Part shown: positions 53,685 to 63,287 of the stretch, in pieces
How the letters are laid out: every line of letters starts with the position of its first letter
How positions within the stretch are numbered: position 1 is the stretch's first letter
Origin: Schizochytrium sp. CCTCC M209059
Taxonomy: Eukaryota; Sar; Bigyra; Thraustochytrida; Thraustochytriidae
Reading direction: 5' to 3'
Assembly: GCA_000818945.1 (NCBI GenBank)
Contig: KN805421.1
Location: 130,842 to 194,841 of the forward strand
Length of the DNA stretch: 64,000 nt
Program-made: the position numbers and the translations under genes
Notes under the pieces: model-generated
Told to the model about the DNA's origin: nothing
Databases searched by the model: none
Seen by the model: only the letters and a program-made list of their open reading frames with translations

Positions 53685-54341
53685 CCTGCTCGTGTCGCCG
53701 GTCTCGCCCGCGATGCCCGCGCTCCGCCTGCTCTCGCGACGTCGCAGGCGTCGCACGCAGACGCGCAGGCAGCAGCTTCGCGCCAGCTGCGGCGCGATCT
53801 GCACGCACGGGATCCTGCGCGTACGTACGGGGCGCGGGGGCGACCTTTTTGCGCATTGTCGCGCCGACCGAGATCGCGATCGAGAGACGTGCCGAGTCCG
53901 CCTCCCCGCTCCGCTCCCGCGCGCGTTATAGTCCTTCAACTAGTGCCGACTAGCCTAGTTGCTGTATGCGCAGGATCGTCGACGCCGACGAACATTGATT
54001 CATAACATCATCATTAACAGCAACAGCAACAACAACAGCAACAGCGACCACGGCACGAGGAAGGACGACGACGACAGCAAGCACAAGCGGGCGGAGCCGC
54101 GGGCGAAGAAGCTCTGGACGCGGGCCTCCGGGCCCGAGGTGCGCCCGCAGAGCCCGGCCGTCGCTGCCCGGCGCGGTGCGAGTCTTCGTGTCGCTGAGGA
54201 GCCGCGCGACCGCGAGCAAGGAGACGACCTCGCTGCGCAGGCCGGCGCGAGAGAGAGAGCGAGGGAGCCGAGGGAAGCCAGGCCCTGGCGGAAGCGGGCA
54301 CAGACGCAGGAAGCTCGGTGCTGAGGTTGGCTCGCAGCGCG
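53685..54341. promoter_or_regulatory. Divergent intergenic region, NUDIX / DIX genes
   Basis: About 660 bases between divergent starts, very GC-rich on both sides. An (AACAGC)-type repeat at 54015-54049 marks the centre. Long frames on the minus strand are GC-driven and not called. Confidence 0.4.
54015..54049. repeat. AACAGC microsatellite
   Basis: Repeated AACAGCAACAACAACAGC units in the leader of the DIX-domain gene. Confidence 0.85.
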
Positions 54342-55358
54342 ATGAGCTCGACGAGCGTATATTACTTTGTTCCGGAGGATGGAGATGACGAGGCGCACCC
54401 GAACTTTTTCTCGTTGAGCAAGCCGGCTGCCAGGGTTCGCGCCGCAGACGTGCGTGCTGCATTTCCTCTGCCGGGGGGCTACCACCTCCGCTTCAAAAAA
54501 GCTTTCAAGAACACATATGTGTGGCTGGATGTCGTGGACGATGGTCAGATTGTGCCACGTTTCGAGGGGCAAATTTTTGCCAAGATCTCACGGTTATCTG
54601 CACAGCATGGCGCCGCAGGAGCGGGTGGCAGCAGGGCTGCGGCTGCACGCGCAAGCTCTTCAGGCGCAGCAAATCGATCTGCAAGGCCAGTCTCGTCTTC
54701 ATCGTCATCATCTTCGTCGTCGTCTTCTTCTTCGGCGGCAGCAGCAGCAACAAGATCAGCACCAGGTTCATCAGCGCCAGGAGTAGGCAACGCAGCCCCT
54801 CGACGAGGACGGGCTCCGAGCGGAGGCGGTGCATCCTCGGGCGGGGGAACGCCTCCTCTTCAGGCCGCTCGGTCAACCCGTATGCCAGAAAAGATGAACA
54901 GTGGAGATTTGCTAGGTCTGCATTCGTCGGGCGGGACGGCGGCTGGGGCCATCGCTGCGCCGGTTCCGGTTCGTGGCGGTTCAGCAGGGCAAATGGGCTC
55001 CGGAGGATCGTCGTCACCAGTCCCGTCACCAACGCTGGTGAGGCCGGGCTCCGGCGCCGGATCTGCTGGGGCGGGTGGTGCAAGTTCAGGACTCCGCAAA
55101 CCCCCGTCTGCTGCCGGGTCCATGACCTCTTCTTCGGCGGCGGATGCCCTGCACAAGATGGACCTCGATTGGTCGCCCTCAGCCCCGTCACCAACGCCCT
55201 CGCCGCCAATGATGCCGACTGGATCGACACCTATGCCCATGAACGGTGCGCGGTCATCGTCGCCGGTGCGTAGGCCCGCGTCACGGAATGGCGCGACCAA
55301 AAGTAGTCTTTCCATCCCGAGCGATTTGTCAAGCGCTGCCAAGGACTTTAAGTTGTGA
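54342..55358 (+). CDS. DIX-domain protein
   Basis: Predicted 338-residue protein whose residues about 4-87 fit a DIX domain, the head-to-tail polymerising module of Dishevelled and Axin and of plant SOSEKI polarity proteins. Aligned by eye with Dishevelled: SVYYFVPED (TKVIYHLDEE), RVRAADVRAAFPLPGGYHLRFKKA ([23 protein letters not shown]) and DVVDDGQIVPRFEGQIFAKIS ([20 protein letters not shown]). The rest is low complexity, rich in Ser, Gly, Pro and Ala with a Ser run near 125-140, and ends without another domain. This suggests an assembly or polarity scaffold whose tail binds partners; that role is inference. The ATG at 54342 is the first in frame, eight codons after a GTG, and places the domain at the extreme N terminus as in Dishevelled and SOSEKI. 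Confidence 0.8.
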   Translation: MSSTSVYYFVPEDGDDEAHPNFFSLSKPAARVRAADVRAAFPLPGGYHLRFKKAFKNTYVWLDVVDDGQIVPRFEGQIFAKISRLSAQHGAAGAGGSRAAAARASSSGAANRSARPVSSSSSSSSSSSSSSAAAAATRSAPGSSAPGVGNAAPRRGRAPSGGGASSGGGTPPLQAARSTRMPEKMNSGDLLGLHSSGGTAAGAIAAPVPVRGGSAGQMGSGGSSSPVPSPTLVRPGSGAGSAGAGGASSGLRKPPSAAGSMTSSSAADALHKMDLDWSPSAPSPTPSPPMMPTGSTPMPMNGARSSSPVRRPASRNGATKSSLSIPSDLSSAAKDFKL

Positions 55359-56219
55359 ATGTTATATTTTTCCTTGTGCACGAAACGATCCCATCACGCC
55401 AAAGAATGCCCCCCCTCGTGCATTCTTCTCTGCTTTTGAAATACACTAACAGGAGATAAGCTTTCACGTCGTCATGACAAAGGCAGGCTCTTCGATGACT
55501 TAGGACTAGCACTGGACAAGCGGAAGGTGAAGCTGATCAACAGAATCTCCAAAAGTATCATTTCAAATGCTCGCGCCGCATGACAGCCCGAAAGAGTAGT
55601 TACGAAAGAGCAACAACATTTTCGCCCGTGCCATTGGTGGAGGGAAAGATGCACAGCTTGATACGATACAGCTCGCATTTCGCAATTCTTCCTCAAGGCT
55701 GCTTATCTCACCAGCACATGATGGACGATACTCTTGCGATCCGTCTGCGCTCGCTTTACTTTTAAACACTCAACGTTTGGTCTTTTCTTTCAACCACACG
55801 AACGGTCGTAAGAATGGCGCTGTATGCTGCTTGTTCTCATCGCCAGCTCGCGCCGAGCGCGCAGCGATTTTAGTCGTTCTTCGCGCGAGCGATGACTTGC
55901 TTTTATAGGCCATCACTAGCCAGCCTAGTACGTATGTATTAGGACGTTGGTCCGAGCCTCCTTTGACAATAGAGACCTATTTATAGTTAGGTCCGTTCAA
56001 AGAAAGCTGCACGTTGCAAGTTGGAAGTTGTTTGGAGGTTTCTTTGGTTTGTCTTGGCAGTGGTGGCGGAGAAAGGAAGTGTTCAACATTGGACATACAT
56101 CGTGGGAATAATAATCGTACTATCTCTATTCTATCTAGGTATATTAATTCAAACAAACACAGGTCATTCAGGTCATCAGGCTCAGGCACAACAAGGTCGC
56201 TGTCGGCAGCGGGCGGCGC
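55359..56219. other. Intergenic region, no supported gene
   Basis: About 860 bases, A/T-richer than the flanking genes. Short frames at 55472-55696 and 55563-55769 (minus) lack recognisable motifs. It probably holds the 3' ends of the DIX gene and of the leftward small gene at 56220. Confidence 0.4.
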
Positions 56220-56573
56220 TTAAACGCGGGTGGCGGTAAAGTAGCGCGCGCGGGTGAAGCGGCTCACACGCTTGGGCTTCTTAACGCTAAAGACCTTGTC
56301 TCCGTTGGGCATGACCTGGTTTCCTGCGACGACGACGCTCTTCATGGCCTTTTTCTCGAGCTTGCGCTCGCGATCGGCGGCGGCCTGGATCTCAAGGACT
56401 TGCTTGAGGTCGCCAAAGTTGAAGCTGGCGGCGCGTGCGATCTCGATCTCTGCGTCTTGCTGGCGCGCCTCGGGCGCGCTGTTCTTGCGGCCATCCTTCT
56501 TCATCTCCTTCTTGCCAGCCTCTGCCCGGCGCACGGGCTGCTCAATGTTCATTCTGTGGCCGCGGAGGAGCAT
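56220..56573 (-). CDS. Small basic helical protein, unknown
   Basis: A 117-codon frame encoding a Lys/Arg/Ala-rich protein: an N-terminal half KKEMKKDGRKNS, a central helix FNFGDLKQVLEIQAAADRER, and a C-terminal block VVVAGNQVMPNGDKVFSVKK followed by RVSRFTRARYF. The last block looks like a conserved motif more than chance, but I cannot name it. Starts at 56573 or 56552 (MNIEQPVRRA) are both ATG. A CACAAG repeat lies directly upstream of the first. It could also be the last exon of a larger spliced gene. Function unknown; a nuclear or ribosome-related role would suit the charge but is only a guess. Confidence 0.55.
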   Translation of the reverse strand: MLLRGHRMNIEQPVRRAEAGKKEMKKDGRKNSAPEARQQDAEIEIARAASFNFGDLKQVLEIQAAADRERKLEKKAMKSVVVAGNQVMPNGDKVFSVKKPKRVSRFTRARYFTATRV

Positions 56574-56615
56574 CTTGTGCTTGTGCTTGTGCTTGTGCTT
56601 GTGCTTGTGCTTTGC
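56574..56615. repeat. CTTGTG hexanucleotide repeat
   Basis: About six CTTGTG units (CACAAG on the minus strand), directly upstream of the ATG at 56573. GCTCTTGCTTTGCTTCTG-like units continue to about 56670. Confidence 0.9.
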
Positions 56616-56975
56616 TCTTGCACTTGCTCTGGCTCTTGCTTTGCTTCTGGTTCTTGCTCTTGCTTTGTCTCCAAGGTTGCGGTTCTGCTTCGTCCCGCGC
56701 CGCGCCCGCGACCTCTCGCTGTCCCTCGGGTCGCTTGCTGCCGCCGGCCGCCGTCAGATTCGCCCTTCGACTCTTCCTTTCCCGCCGCCGCCCTTGTGGC
56801 GCGTCCGGCACTTTCCCGACGGACGGCCACCGACCCTTTCGACCGAGGCGCTCCCGGCCGTGATCAGCGAGTGCCCCGAGAGCGCCGCCGCGCAGCTGTC
56901 CCGGACCGTTTTCCGGACGCCGCCGTCGCGCCGCGTCTTCACGCTGAGGCACTTCGCTGGACGCCGCGCTGTCTC

Positions 56976-56999
56976 CCTTCCTTCCTTCCTTCCTTCCTC
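56976..56999. repeat. TTCC tetranucleotide repeat
   Basis: Five or more CTTC/TTCC units on the plus strand. Confidence 0.85.
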
Positions 57000-57202
57000 T
57001 CTCCCCCGCGCCCGTTCAATTTGCGTTGCGCACCCCCTCTCTTTCGCTTCTACACGCCGGGGCGGCTGCCACCGCCGCTGGTCGTGCTGCTGCTGTCGGC
57101 GTGGCTGGCGCCGCGCCGCGCCGTGCACAAGGTGCCTGCCTCCGGCCGGCCGTACTGGCCGCAGAGTTTGCGGCACAAGGGCGCGGCAGCGCAACGTACA
57201 GG

Positions 57203-57252
57203 GCAGTGCAGTGCAGCCTGAGTGCAGTGCAGTGCAGTGCAGTGCAGTGCAG
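57203..57252. repeat. AGTGC pentanucleotide repeat
   Basis: About nine AGTGC units on the plus strand, interrupted once by CAGCCTG. Confidence 0.9.
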
Positions 57253-57904
57253 ACGCAAGCGTGGGCGGCGGCGTGCGAAGACTAGCCTGCAGAACGGCCG
57301 TCGCTGCTCGCGCGTTCGCTTCCTCGTATGATGCGTCCCAGGGCAGGCCGAACTCCCAAGTCCGCGGGCCGCGTGCACGATCGACCAACGGCAACCACTG
57401 GCAGGGACGACTTCCCTAAACTACTTTCCCGAGAGAAGGTTTCGTACGTTCGTTAATTTTATCATTTCACCATTTTGGCGCGAAACAAACTGCGGCGTGT
57501 GCGCGCGCGTGCTCTCGTGCGTCCGTGCGTCTAGAGCTGCAGACGCGCGCGGTCGATGCTGGCGATTCGAGCCGCGAGGATGGAGGCGGATGCGACTCAA
57601 GTCCTCCCTCGCCCGCCTCCTGCCTCACAACCACCCGCCCGCTGCGGCCGGCCTCGGCACGCGGCACGGCACGCGGTACGCCCCGGATTCGGGCCGCCGC
57701 GCGTCCACCCAAGGCCGTGCCGCAGCCGCCTGCGGCTGCGCCGTGCCGCCGCCGACCATCCCCGCCGCCGTCGAGCCTCGCCGACTCTCGCCGCTGCCGT
57801 GATGTGTTTTCCTCTTCCGTGCACACCTCGCTGACGGTTTCTCCCGCCTCCGAAGCGCCTGCCGCGACTGCCTAACCACCCCCCGGCCAGCCAGGCATCA
57901 TTTT

Positions 57905-57960
57905 GCGCTGCTCTGCTCTGCTCTGCGCTGCGCTGCGCTGCTCTGCGCTGCGCTGCTCCG
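57905..57960. repeat. CTCTG/CGCTG pentanucleotide repeat
   Basis: Alternating CTCTG and CGCTG pentamers on the plus strand, about eleven units. Confidence 0.85.
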
Positions 57961-58138
57961 CCTGGCCTTGGCTGGCGACTCGTGTTGCTCTCGCTCGATG
58001 GCTTGGCTCGCGCCTTCGCGCAGCTGCGAGGCCGCGAGCGCTTGTGGCGCCGCGGCGAATGGCGAGTGGCTCGAAGCAGGGGTACAGGGAGAAAGAATTG
58101 GCCCTCGGTGGTTGAGCGAGCCACTCACGCGTTTGCGC

Positions 58139-58156
58139 CGACCGACCGACCGACCG
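58139..58156. repeat. CGAC tetranucleotide repeat
   Basis: Four to five CGAC units followed by ATGGATGG. Confidence 0.8.
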
Positions 58157-58503
58157 ATGGATGGCGGAGGGGCGGCATGCCACATTTTAGCTGCAGCGCG
58201 GAATGGTCGGCGAAAGGCGATGCGAGACCAGGGGCCGCCGCGCGTTGCCGCTTCTTGCTGCGGCCACTGCCAGCATGGACGACGGTGCGATGAGGAGGAG
58301 AGCGTCGAGGCTCGGTGGAAACCTTAAAAGCAGTGCTTCTGTCTCTTGAGCTGACGGGCATGCCGACGGAATTCTCGCGACGGCCGCTCTGCGTCATACA
58401 CGAAGCGTAGCTTCGATTGACCCTGCTGACTGACGATGAGCGTCGCGCCTCAGCCGTACGTCGCCCGTCCGTCCGTCGTCTGTCCTGGCCGCGCGGTTTG
58501 CGC

Positions 58504-58528
58504 CGTCGTCGTCGTCGTCGTCGTCGTC
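58504..58528. repeat. GTC trinucleotide repeat
   Basis: Eight perfect GTC units. Confidence 0.9.
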
Positions 58529-58918
58529 AGCTCCCGATAGACGTTGCCATCGTCGCGCGCCGCGGCGTGCGTCCCTGGCCTCGTGTGACGACAGCCCGAG
58601 GATGACGGCGATGCAAAGTGCGCGCAAAGACAGCGCGCACATGGCAGTTCAGGTCTTCGAGGCAGCAGTAGCATAGCAATAGCGACAGCAGAGCTCGCAC
58701 TGCGGTCGGTCTTGGCAGCCACGGTCGCTTTGCTGCGCCCCGCATAGCACAAGAGCGCGCGCGGCCATCGGAAGAAGAGCCAGAGAGGGAGAAGAAGCAG
58801 CCCTTTCTTCTACTAGTGATCGGTTGCAGCTTTTGTTGGTTGTCCGATGCCCCGACGCACCGCATCTGCGGCCACTCGTTTGCCTGTGTTTTCCTCTGCC
58901 CCCCTGTACGCGCTGCCA

Positions 58919-58919
<1 letters not shown>

Positions 58920-58949
<30 letters not shown>
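58920..58949. repeat. GCA trinucleotide repeat
   Basis: About ten perfect GCA units. GCAGCAGTCTGCTGCAGCAG palindromic sequence follows at 59058-59085. Confidence 0.9.
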
Positions 58950-59598
58950 GCTAGAGGCCACAGGGCATGGAGATGCGGCAGCGGAGACAGCAACTCGCTG
59001 CAGCCAGATGCATAGGCAGGCCATGGCACGTCGTGTAGGCAGTGGCGGTGCACCCTGCTGCAGCAGTCTGCTGCAGCAGTCTGACGCAGCCGCAGCTGTC
59101 GACCGGGGCGGCCGCACCTGGCTGCTAAGGGCGAGATGCGGTTCGGCGCGCGCCGGAAGCCAAGCTGATCTACGCTGCGGCGAATCTAATGCTCAGGGCG
59201 AGATTGGCGGGAGATTGGGTGAAGGAGATGGAAAAAAAAAAGCTTTCGCGCGAGTCGGAGGCGCTCCTGGTCATCCCAGAAAACTCGCGCCAACCTGCAG
59301 GGCACAAACAGACGTACGTATGTATATCCGTGCCGCGAGCGAGCCCCGGACCTAGGCCTAGTAAAAGTAGTAGTAGTAGTGCCGAGAATGCTGGAGACAG
59401 GACTTGTGAATCGTCAAGACCAATGTAGTAAACGACGCAGCAGTCGCAGTCAGAAGTCGGGCATAAGAAAAGCTAATAGCTTCTTACTTTTTGTTACTTG
59501 GCAGTTCGTTGGTCTTATCTGTAAGTCGTTCACGTCATGTGGAGTTGAATGCGGCCGGCCACATTGGCGTGAGGATGTCTCTTTTTCCTTGAATCTAG

Positions 59599-59607
59599 CT
59601 GGCTGGC

Positions 59608-59644
<37 letters not shown>

Positions 59645-59645
59645 G
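59599..59645. repeat. TGGC tetranucleotide repeat
   Basis: Eleven or so GCTG/TGGC units on the plus strand with one CCTG interruption. Confidence 0.9.
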
Positions 59646-59700
59646 GACTGCCAGATCGGCGTCAAGTCGGGAATTTTAGGCTGGGTAGGCCTTGGTCCAT

Positions 59701-59759
59701 CACTCTCTCACCCACTCACTCACTCACTGACTCACTGACTCACTCACTCACTCACTCAT
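59701..59759. repeat. CACT tetranucleotide repeat
   Basis: CACT units with CTCT, CCCA and GACT interruptions over nearly 60 bases. Confidence 0.9.
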
Positions 59760-61094
59760 TCGCCCCACCTACGCCGTGCCGCCGAGCCGAGATGCATATT
59801 CTCTTGGATGGATGGACGGTTCCCCGAAGCGACCCGGCCGCTGCCGTCACCGTTTGTTTGTCCGTCGGCCGATTCCCCGGCGTCTCCAGATGAGGTCCTC
59901 GGGTTCAAGACGTTGCACAAGTCCAGGCTCCATCCCGGACGCGTCGCCCGCCGATGCCCGCCGATGCCTGCTGGTGCTGCTGGTCGCGCTACTAGCCACG
60001 CTGGCAGGGCCGTGGCTGGTTGCCAATCGTCCATTGACATAATTCTGTTCCCTGGAAGAGGCCGTCTCGCTTACCTACCGCCGCAGTAGCCGGTAACAGG
60101 CCAATGTCTCGTGCCGTCGTCATGATTCCCATGACGGTCACTGTCAGTGCAGCTGCAGATGCCGGCTTTCCGCTGGCTAGCGCGCCATGGCTGGCTGTGG
60201 CTGGCTTGTGACCACGGATTCGGAATCTCGGGGTCTGTGTTTTCCTGCGAACCGCCGAATCTGCTTGCGGCTTTTTCTAAAACCAAGGCGAACCGCCGTC
60301 CTCTTCGCAGGAAGTCACACTTTTCTGGGTCCGTGCATCTCGTCGCCGTCGCGTTGCAGTCCGATTTCACTCAACCGCAATCGTCGCAACCGACGCCAAA
60401 CCGTACCTGCGCTCGCCCGGCGGTTTTCCCACCACACGTCTTCCTCCACATGGTGCATCTCCTCGTGTAAACACCCAACCGCGGCCTTCTACTGCTGCTG
60501 CTGCAGCTCGCAGTGTGGCAGCTCGTTTCACACGCAGACCAGACGATGGCGAGCGGCCTCTCGCTTCGTGAGCCGAGCAAGAGAACCGAGGCCACGTCGT
60601 GCGGACCGGCATCGCACGGCGGCCCTTTTTCACCGCGACATCGTCTCTCCTAGCTGAGCGCGATAAAGAAGACGGACGTGTGCGCCCTATCTCATATCCC
60701 ATCTCATCTCGTCTCGCCTCATCTCTCACGACGCGTCCCACCCAACCCAGGAATCGCGCAGCAGCAGCGGGAATGGCGTAGCGCCGCAGAACGCGCGGGT
60801 CTCCGCGCCGTCCCTGGAGCGGAGACGCAGCAGCGCTCGCAGCGAAAGCGGCGCCGCGACCGACCACGGCAGACGGCGGGCGAGGGCGGCCTCGGCGGCG
60901 AGCAAAACCTCCAACGGAGACGCCTCCGCACGTGCGAGCACGCGCAGTGCGGGCGCGCGCAGGGCGGGCGCGGCGGGCGCGCGGGGCCGCAGAGTCGCAG
61001 CGGCGGCGGCGCGTCGCGTCGGGGCGCGGGCGCGGAGGCAGCGGGCGCGAGCGACGCCGCGACGCCGAGGGAGGTGCTCGGGCGGGGGCCATCC

Positions 61095-62483
61095 ATGGCC
61101 ACGCAGGTGACGCCCGCGCCCAAGCGCGGCGGCGGCGGGCGCGTCCACATGGGGCCCGGCTTCAGCCAGCTCGACTGGTTCAAGCTGGCGGTGCACGCGA
61201 GCGACCCGGCGGGCAGGAATGGCGCGCCGCTGCGGCCCATCACCATGGCCGAGCTGCGCGCGCACAACAGCACGAGGACGGATTTCTGGATGGCGCTCCG
61301 AGGAAAGGTCTACAACGTCACCAAGTACGTGCCTTACCACCCTGGCGGAGCTGACGAGCTCGCGCGCGCGCTCGGCGAGGATGCCACCACTCTCTTTGAT
61401 GAGATCCACCCCTGGGTCAGCGAGAGCATGATTAATTCACTTGAGGTCGGTTGGCTCGTCGATGGCGACGAGAATACCGGCGCCGCGGCATCCAGTGCCA
61501 AGGCGCCCAACGTCAAACCTCCTACCTCTCGCGCACGACTACTTGCGCGCGCGGTGGGTTTGTCTGGGAACCGCGGCGCCGAAACCGCGACGGCAAAGCC
61601 ACGGGCGGGCCCGACTTCTGGACCTGGGGAATCCAACGCTTGGCTCGACTGCTCGCTTGTCTCGGCCGAGCCAAGCGATACCAAGCATTGCTTTTGGATC
61701 CGTGTTCGCGTTGATGACCTTGCACAAGATGCGCAAAAGCTTCTCGCCACGCCAGGCGTCTATGTCAAGCTGCTTGCAACCATTGGCGAAAAGAAAATTG
61801 AACGACCTTTTACACCCCTTCTTTCTACAAGTACGCTGACGAGCAGACCTGCCTGCGAGCCTGGAGAAATCGACATGCTTATCAAGCTCTACGATGACGG
61901 AATGATGACGGCGCACCTTGCGGGTGCGCTCGCAGACGGAAACGCGCTCGATGGTCTCAAAGTACAGCTCCGTTCGGCTCCTTACCGAGTTGGTATCGTG
62001 GACGGCCGTTTTGCTATGGCTGCATATGGCGCTGCTTCATTCCGTCGCGCCACGCCTGATGTACGAATTAAGCATGTGTGCATGATTGCGCAGGGCACTG
62101 GGGTGATGCCGTTTACGCAGCTTCTCGACGCTGCTTCGACAAGTCTCGAGTCCTCAACCGACGAGGAAATGGACTTTCCTACGTTTTCCATGCTTCTTGC
62201 TAGTCGCACCCTCGACGAAGCGCCGTTGCACGAAGAGCTTGCGGCTTCCGATTTGCTTCAAGACTCCTTGGAGCTCGTCTTGAGCGAAGAGGACAATCGC
62301 ATCACGGAGTCGCTCTTGAACCTCCATTTGGAGAAATTTTATGGCTGTACTGCGCAAGAAGAGTCTTCCAGTGCGCCAGGACTTCGTATTGTGGTGTGTG
62401 GCTCCTTTTTCTTTGCTGAAGCAATGCAAAAGGTCATTCTCAAGGCTGGCTGGCCCTCAAGCTGCGTCATCATTCTTGACTGA
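61095..62483 (+). CDS. NCB5OR-like cytochrome b5 / b5 reductase fusion
   Basis: Predicted 462-residue soluble oxidoreductase of the NCB5OR (cyb5R4) type, which passes electrons from NAD(P)H via FAD to heme. The N-terminal cytochrome b5 domain, residues about 50-125, has WMALRGKVYNVTKYVPYHPGG with axial His82, and LFDEIHPWV with His105; the second motif is the NCB5OR hallmark. A Pro/Ala-rich linker follows. The reductase domain, residues about 195-462, has the flavin motif RPFTPL (usually RxYTP), the strand IDMLIKLYDDG, a nucleotide loop AQGTGVMPFTQLL (usually GTG(I/F)TPM), and a C-terminal CGSFFFAEAM (usually CGP). I see no CS (p23-like) domain between them, unlike animal NCB5OR. The ATG at 61095 is the first in frame; GC-rich leader precedes it. 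Confidence 0.88.
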   Translation: MATQVTPAPKRGGGGRVHMGPGFSQLDWFKLAVHASDPAGRNGAPLRPITMAELRAHNSTRTDFWMALRGKVYNVTKYVPYHPGGADELARALGEDATTLFDEIHPWVSESMINSLEVGWLVDGDENTGAAASSAKAPNVKPPTSRARLLARAVGLSGNRGAETATAKPRAGPTSGPGESNAWLDCSLVSAEPSDTKHCFWIRVRVDDLAQDAQKLLATPGVYVKLLATIGEKKIERPFTPLLSTSTLTSRPACEPGEIDMLIKLYDDGMMTAHLAGALADGNALDGLKVQLRSAPYRVGIVDGRFAMAAYGAASFRRATPDVRIKHVCMIAQGTGVMPFTQLLDAASTSLESSTDEEMDFPTFSMLLASRTLDEAPLHEELAASDLLQDSLELVLSEEDNRITESLLNLHLEKFYGCTAQEESSSAPGLRIVVCGSFFFAEAMQKVILKAGWPSSCVIILD

Positions 62484-62548
62484 TGCTTTTTTGGTTCTTT
62501 TGTTCATTTGCACGGGTTATATCACATCCACATTGTTCGGACGTTAGT

Positions 62549-62579
<31 letters not shown>

Positions 62580-63287
62580 CTTTCACACACACACACACAC
62601 ATATTCAAAATAGCACAGAAAAAAACAAGCTTGCGTTCCTGTCTTCTTTCGTCGTCATAAACGCAGCAAATAGTCTGCGCAGAGCCCTTTTTCTTCATTC
62701 ATGACAAACCAAGGTGGAGGTCGTTTCAATCAGGCACAGAATCCTTTTTCCAACAAAGACTTGTGAAAAGAATAACATGGCTCTAGCTTGTCCACATAGT
62801 CACAGTGCGCCTCACGAGGATGTGGACAATAATGCAGCAATAGCGCTTGAAAGAATGCACGGGTGTATACTTTACATGGATGAATGGAATCAAAGAAAAA
62901 TGGTGATTCTCTAGATAAAAATCGAATCGTGAAAGAATGATGATGATTTTGACAAGAATTTTGAGGTCTAATTGTCGAATGAGAGACTATGGAACACCCA
63001 CCCATGCAACGCTGCCGTTGGAAAAGATATAGAGTACGAAAGAAAGAAATAGAGAGAAGAAAAAAGATCGAGTGATTCCGGCTTTCCCAATCATTGAAAT
63101 TGACCTGGCTCTCGGTCGGTAGTGTCGTGGGTTATTTGAACAGAGTACTTTCCATCGTCCGATATCCTTTATGCGTCTGCTGCAGGCGTTTGCTGCCGAG
63201 ACGACCGGCCACCATATCATCCTCATCATGCTCATCATCAGCTGGCATCATTCATTACCTTGCCGACTAAAGTGAGTTTGAAAGCAT
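62484..63287. other. Convergent 3' gap, reductase / Ig-domain gene
   Basis: About 800 bases between stop codons, A/T-richer than average, with the TC and CA microsatellites near its left end. Short frames (for example 62714-62914 plus) have no recognisable motif. Confidence 0.45.
62549..62601. repeat. TC and CA dinucleotide repeats
   Basis: About thirteen TC units at 62549-62575, then after ATCCCTTT about nine CA units at 62584-62601, just after the reductase stop codon. Confidence 0.92.

Larger units (their letters stand above)
56574..61094. other. Microsatellite-rich, gene-poor island
   Basis: About 4.5 kb without a supportable gene, apart from leaders at both ends. Long frames occur on both strands because stop codons are rare in GC-rich DNA, but they are low in complexity and show no motif. 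It carries at least nine different simple repeats, listed separately, plus a GTAGTAGTAGT run near 59361-59378 and CTGCTGCAGCAGTCTGCTGCAG at 59058-59080. A spliced gene or noncoding RNA could be hidden here. Confidence 0.5.

Noticed and set aside
55472..55769. Short minus-strand frames after the DIX gene
   Set aside because: Overlapping frames of 68-74 codons with no motif and no splice pattern I could support.
56254..57285. 343-codon plus-strand frame
   Set aside because: Shadow of the minus-strand gene and of Leu/Cys-coding hexanucleotide repeats; no motif.
60367..61409. Two long minus-strand frames before and over the reductase start
   Set aside because: GC-driven, Arg/Ala/Pro-rich, partly antisense to the b5 domain; no conserved feature.
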